NCBI GenBank assembly: GCA_035544835.1 | Contig: DASZZV010000220.1 | Coordinates: 1-25,553 of the forward strand | DNA: 25,553 nucleotides | Reading direction: 5' to 3' | DNA from: DASZZV01 sp035544835 | GTDB lineage: Bacteria; Acidobacteriota; Thermoanaerobaculia; Gp7-AA8 | In this document: positions 23,035 to 25,553 of the stretch, piece after piece | Position numbering within the stretch: position 1 is the stretch's first letter | Layout of the letters: each line of letters opens with the position of its first letter | Position numbers and translations under genes: made by a program | The notes under the pieces: model-generated | Database searches by the model: none | What the model saw: the letters and a program-made list of their open reading frames with translations, nothing else | What the model was told of the DNA's origin: nothing

Positions 23035-23478
23035 TCAGGCCGGAATGACTTCCAATCTCTCCGAATCTGCGCCGATCACTGCGCGTAGCGGAACGCGGCG
23101 GTCGAAGGTTGCCAGTCGGCCATCTTTCTCGGTGGCGATACCGAGGAGGTAGACATCGGTGATCTGCCCATGGCTGACTCCCGAAAGTTTGAATCGATGT
23201 TCGCTGCACAAGCTCAAGTCATCAGGCCAGAACGAGTGGTTTCCGCTCGAGCAGAACGTGTCGAGACGCCGTCGGATCGCGGCGGCCGTCTCGTGGAACC
23301 CGGTGTACGCCACATTTGAAAGGATTCTCACAAGTCCGTTTTCAGTGAGGGGACAGGTGGCCCAGCCATCCTCTCGGTTCGCTGAGAACCACTCGTGAGC
23401 CGCCTCGTGATGGATGTGGTCAGGATCGAAGAGCGCGACCAGAACGTTTACGTCGAGCAAGGCAATGCGCGTCATCAC
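23035..23478 (-). CDS. vapC: VapC-type PIN-domain toxin
   Basis: A 147-aa PIN-domain ribonuclease, the toxin of a type II VapBC pair. Acidic active-site residues are present: D9 (LLDVNVLVALF), E46 (PLTENGLVR), D108 (ITDVYLLGIA) and D126 (TFDRRVPL). The TATK variant typical of such toxins has a long insert. Translation starts at GTG 23478 or the adjoining ATG 23475, three nt after the antitoxin stop. Target RNA (tRNA, rRNA or mRNA) is not readable. The pair lies outside the respiratory operon, on the opposite strand. Confidence 0.9.
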   Translation of the reverse strand: MMTRIALLDVNVLVALFDPDHIHHEAAHEWFSANREDGWATCPLTENGLVRILSNVAYTGFHETAAAIRRRLDTFCSSGNHSFWPDDLSLCSEHRFKLSGVSHGQITDVYLLGIATEKDGRLATFDRRVPLRAVIGADSERLEVIPA

Positions 23479-23481
23479 CCG

Positions 23482-23709
23482 TTACGGTTCATCGCGAAGG
23501 CGGTTGACCTTGTCCATTGTAGGCCGTGCACTTTCCTTCGGCCGCCGCGGCATCACAGGCACGCCGTTCCTCTCTCGCGCGGCCGATTTCGGCCCGAGCG
23601 ACTTTCGGGCCAGATCGGAGATCACGCGTCCTGCGGTCGAGCCCCGGTTTGCAGCGATCTCTTTTGCCGCCTGAAGCAGGTCGTCATCGATGTCCAGCGT
23701 GGTCCTCAT
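23482..23709 (-). CDS. vapB: VapB-type ribbon-helix-helix antitoxin
   Basis: A 75-aa antitoxin. The N-terminal 40 residues are a ribbon-helix-helix DNA-binding domain (MRTTLDIDDDLLQAAKEIA, then STAGRVISDLARKSL). The C-terminal tail is basic and flexible, suited to wrapping the toxin's active site. It precedes vapC by three nt in the same operon and likely represses its own promoter. No ribosome site precedes the ATG, consistent with a leaderless transcript. Confidence 0.88.
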   Translation of the reverse strand: MRTTLDIDDDLLQAAKEIAANRGSTAGRVISDLARKSLGPKSAARERNGVPVMPRRPKESARPTMDKVNRLRDEP

Positions 23710-23717
23710 CAGTTGAA

Positions 23718-23746
23718 AGCATCACGAGTCACGCATCAGATGTCAA
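23718..23746 (-). promoter_or_regulatory. vapBC promoter with candidate operator repeats
   Basis: On the minus strand a perfect TTGACA is followed after 17 bp by GATGCT, which ends eight nt before the vapB ATG. The direct repeat GCATCA (plus-strand 23719-23724 and 23733-23738, 14 bp apart) overlaps the -10 and spacer. It is a natural place for the ribbon-helix-helix repressor to bind. Confidence 0.5.
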
Positions 23747-23903
23747 CGCGTGAGTGCGGCGGCGAACGTCGATCAACGAAGAATTTAGTACTGGCGCCAC
23801 CCATGGGAATTGGGTTCTCTGAGCCTCTCTTGTAGCAAGGCCAGGGCGCGTCTGCATGCCAGTCAATGTGAGCTGTGTCCGTGAATTTTGCGCGCCTTCA
23901 TCC

Positions 23904-24059
23904 TTAACCCGGATACGACTCTTCGAGGATACGTTTGAGCATTTTGAGGTCTTTGCAGTTCGCACGTCGCATGGCCATGCTCATCAGCGGAGCCATCAGT
24001 CTCGAAAATCCGGAGGGCGTGCCGCGGTAGTCGAGTGCGGCGGCGACCTGCGCGCCACG
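23904..24059 (-). pseudogene. C-terminal remnant of an SRPBCC-family protein
   Basis: About 49 residues read YRGTPSGFSRLMAPLMSMAM, then RRANCKDLKMLKRILE, like the C-terminal helix of polyketide-cyclase/SRPBCC proteins. No matching upstream N-terminal part exists; the frame before it looks non-coding. It is most likely a decayed gene end. The rest of the 470-bp gap between vapB and the reductase (23747-23903 and 24060-24140) shows nothing recognisable. Confidence 0.4.
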
Positions 24060-24142
24060 CAAACCCGCTATTGAAGCTCCGGTTCGAGCGCGAGGCGCGG
24101 GCAATCCTGCCTGAGCCAGAGAGTCAGGAAGGGCAGGTCCGG

Positions 24143-24172
24143 TTGACACCCACCCGCGCCTGAACCTCTAAT
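24143..24172 (+). promoter_or_regulatory. Promoter of the aldo/keto reductase gene
   Basis: A perfect TTGACA (24143-24148) and TCTAAT (24167-24172) are 18 bp apart. The -10 box ends seven nt before the ATG at 24180. A purine-rich GAGGGA touches the ATG too closely for normal ribosome binding, so leaderless translation is likely. Confidence 0.6.
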
Positions 24173-24179
24173 CGAGGGA

Positions 24180-25025
24180 ATGAGCATCTTTGTGCGTGAG
24201 ATCGCCATCCCCGATTTCTTTTACGGAACTGCCTGGAAAGAGGACGACACCGAACGCCTGGTGCGCCTTGCTCTGGATGCCGGGTTTCGCGGCATCGATA
24301 CCGCCAATCAGCGCCGTCACTACTTCGAGGCCGGAGTCGGCGCCGCGGTGAGCAAGGCCATCGCCGACGGACTGGTGCGTCGTGACGAGCTGTTTCTGCA
24401 AACGAAGTTCACCTATCGAGACGGTCAGGACCATCGTCTTCCTTACGACGCCACCGCGAATCCGGCTACCCAGGTTCGCCAGTCCTTCGCCAGCTCGCTC
24501 GAGCATCTGCGTGTCGAATCGATCGACTCATACGTTCTCCACGGCCCGTCCCGCCGCCGCGGTCTCTCTGCAGTCGATCGGCAGGTATGGCGCGCAATGG
24601 AGGAGTTGCACTCGACCGGCAGGACCCGTTTTCTCGGTGTGAGCAACGTCGCCCTCGATCAGATCGAGGGGTTGTGCGCATTCGCATCCGTCAAACCGGC
24701 ATTCGCGCAGAATCGCTGCTATGCAAGCACAGGCTGGGATCGTGAGGTTCGGGCCTTGTGTCGCGATCAGGGCATCGTCTACCAGGGTTTCTCATTGCTC
24801 ACGGCGAATGTAACGGAGCTTAAGAGTCGCCCTTTCCGTCAGCTCGTCACTCGAGTGGGGAGGACGCCCGCGCAAATCGTGTTTCGCTTCGCGCAGCAAA
24901 CGGGAATGTTGCCGCTCACCGGGACGACTGACGCCAATCACATGCGCGAGGACCTGGAAAGCAGGAGCTTCGCGCTCTCGGAGGAAGATCTTCAACTCGT
25001 CGACCACCTCGGCGAGGGAGGTTGA
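24180..25025 (+). CDS. Aldo/keto reductase
   Basis: A 281-aa NAD(P)H-dependent oxidoreductase with the AKR TIM barrel. Catalytic residues are D40 (GIDTANQ), K76 (LQTKF) and H121 (VLHGP). The tyrosine is probably Y48 in RRHYFEAGVG, which lies eight rather than five residues after the aspartate, a variant of the usual DTAxxY spacing. Cofactor-binding parts follow: RFLGVSNV, QNRCYAS, GFSLL, and PLTGTTDANHMREDL. Substrate is unknown. It is a single gene with its own promoter, followed by repeat DNA. Confidence 0.9.
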   Translation: MSIFVREIAIPDFFYGTAWKEDDTERLVRLALDAGFRGIDTANQRRHYFEAGVGAAVSKAIADGLVRRDELFLQTKFTYRDGQDHRLPYDATANPATQVRQSFASSLEHLRVESIDSYVLHGPSRRRGLSAVDRQVWRAMEELHSTGRTRFLGVSNVALDQIEGLCAFASVKPAFAQNRCYASTGWDREVRALCRDQGIVYQGFSLLTANVTELKSRPFRQLVTRVGRTPAQIVFRFAQQTGMLPLTGTTDANHMREDLESRSFALSEEDLQLVDHLGEGG

Positions 25026-25051
25026 TAGGAATCGCCTCTTAGAAATTGCCA

Positions 25052-25280
25052 GCATTTATGCGGGTTGCCGATGTGTCATCCCGAGCAAGGGACAGCGTGC
25101 GCGCTGCCACTGAGAAAAAGAAACTGGGTGGGTGTCATCCCGAGCCGCAGCGAGGGATCTGGGCGGGGGCCTTAGACCCTTGGCCATCGAAAATGTTTGC
25201 GAGCACCACGATGGAAGGGCCCCCACCCAGATCCCTCGCTGCGGCTCGGGATGACACATCAGGGAACCCGCGTAAATGCA
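25052..25280. repeat. Complete composite palindromic element (copy 2)
   Basis: Outer inverted repeats (25052-25080 and 25251-25280, containing GCATTTATGCGGGTT and its near complement) flank an inner hairpin. In the hairpin 25133-25171 pairs with 25218-25256 over 39 nt with one mismatch, around a 46-nt loop. The inner hairpin begins and ends with TGTCATCCCGAGC and its complement. This copy is the inverted twin of the left window end; the loops differ by one base. A spacer with a related box (25075-25132) lies between the outer and inner left arms. Confidence 0.85.
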
Positions 25281-25395
25281 GGGAGTTTCTTAGAAGCCGC
25301 GGAACGACGCAGGCGTCGCCGATGAGGGAAAGAAACGTGCTGTCATCCCGAGCGATTGACCGCGGAGCGCGGCGTCTGAGTGAAAGAAACCAGGG
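25281..25395. repeat. Degenerate fragments of the palindromic element family
   Basis: This stretch holds a box TGTCATCCCGAGC at 25340 and a segment near 25309-25338 that is the inverse of positions 163-195 at the left end. No gene is visible. Confidence 0.6.
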
Positions 25396-25531
25396 TGTCA
25401 TCCCGAGCGTCGAGCGAGGGATCTGGGCGGGGGCCTTGCGGTGTGGAGTCTTGGAGCTCTCTTACGATTGTGCGAGGCGCCGAAGGGTCGAGTCCCCCGC
25501 CCAGATCCCTCGCTCGACGCTCGGGATGACA
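25396..25531. repeat. Palindromic element (copy 3), perfect 38-bp stem
   Basis: Positions 25396-25433 are the exact reverse complement of 25494-25531, around a 60-nt loop unlike that of the other copies. Compared with copy 2, the stem carries GTCGAGC in place of CCGCAGC, and the opposite arm has the matching change. The tail 25532-25553 resembles the outer terminal motif seen at 25052-25080. Confidence 0.88.
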
Positions 25532-25553
25532 CCTCCGCAAACCGGCCTAAATA

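Noticed and set aside
1..25553. tRNA, rRNA or riboswitch genes
   Set aside because: No tRNA-like cloverleaf with a T-loop signature, rRNA segment or known riboswitch core was recognised on reading.

Overview
This is a high-GC bacterial window carrying about two dozen genes. The organism is most likely a member of the Acidobacteriota or a related soil lineage. This rests on three things: a soluble Ser/Thr kinase fused to TolB-like and TPR regions, an alternative complex III (ACIII) operon joined to a caa3 oxidase, and many palindromic intergenic repeats. The phylum assignment is inference, because there is no rRNA or other marker gene here.

Layout. 1-235: remnant of a palindromic repeat element. 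302-1447 (+): family 2 glycosyltransferase. 1662-3847 (-): a three-gene operon of an ECF sigma factor, a zinc-finger anti-sigma domain fused to two DNA-methyl-acceptor domains (Ogt/MGMT and the Ada Cys4 domain), and a SpoIIE-type PP2C phosphatase. 4006-4656 (+): cyclase/arylformamidase-like hydrolase. 4709-6133 (+): group II PLP decarboxylase. 6192-8549 (+): Ser/Thr kinase. 8574-8688: nested palindrome. 8718-9887 (-): YcaQ/AlkZ-type DNA glycosylase. 10019-10246 (+): possible small secreted protein. 10412-22973 (+): a 12-gene respiratory operon, actABCDEF, a small membrane protein, sco, coxB, coxA, coxC and coxD. 23035-23709 (-): vapBC toxin-antitoxin pair. 23904-24059 (-): SRPBCC-like gene fragment. 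24180-25025 (+): aldo/keto reductase. 25052-25553: more copies of the palindromic element, one being an inverted, near-identical copy of the left window end.

How the genes work together. The respiratory operon encodes a complete quinol-to-oxygen branch. ACIII takes electrons from quinol through Fe-S clusters and c-type hemes, and a cytochrome-c-fused A2-type oxidase reduces oxygen. Sco delivers copper to the CuA site. The most novel unit is the sigma/anti-sigma-Ogt-Ada operon. Its architecture suggests that irreversible methylation of the anti-sigma protein could directly release the sigma factor, a one-protein alkylation sensor that would replace the AraC-type regulator half of E. coli Ada. 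A crosslink/alkylation-repair type glycosylase lies about 5 kb away. Several genes appear to have leaderless promoters, with the -10 box 6-10 nt from the start codon.
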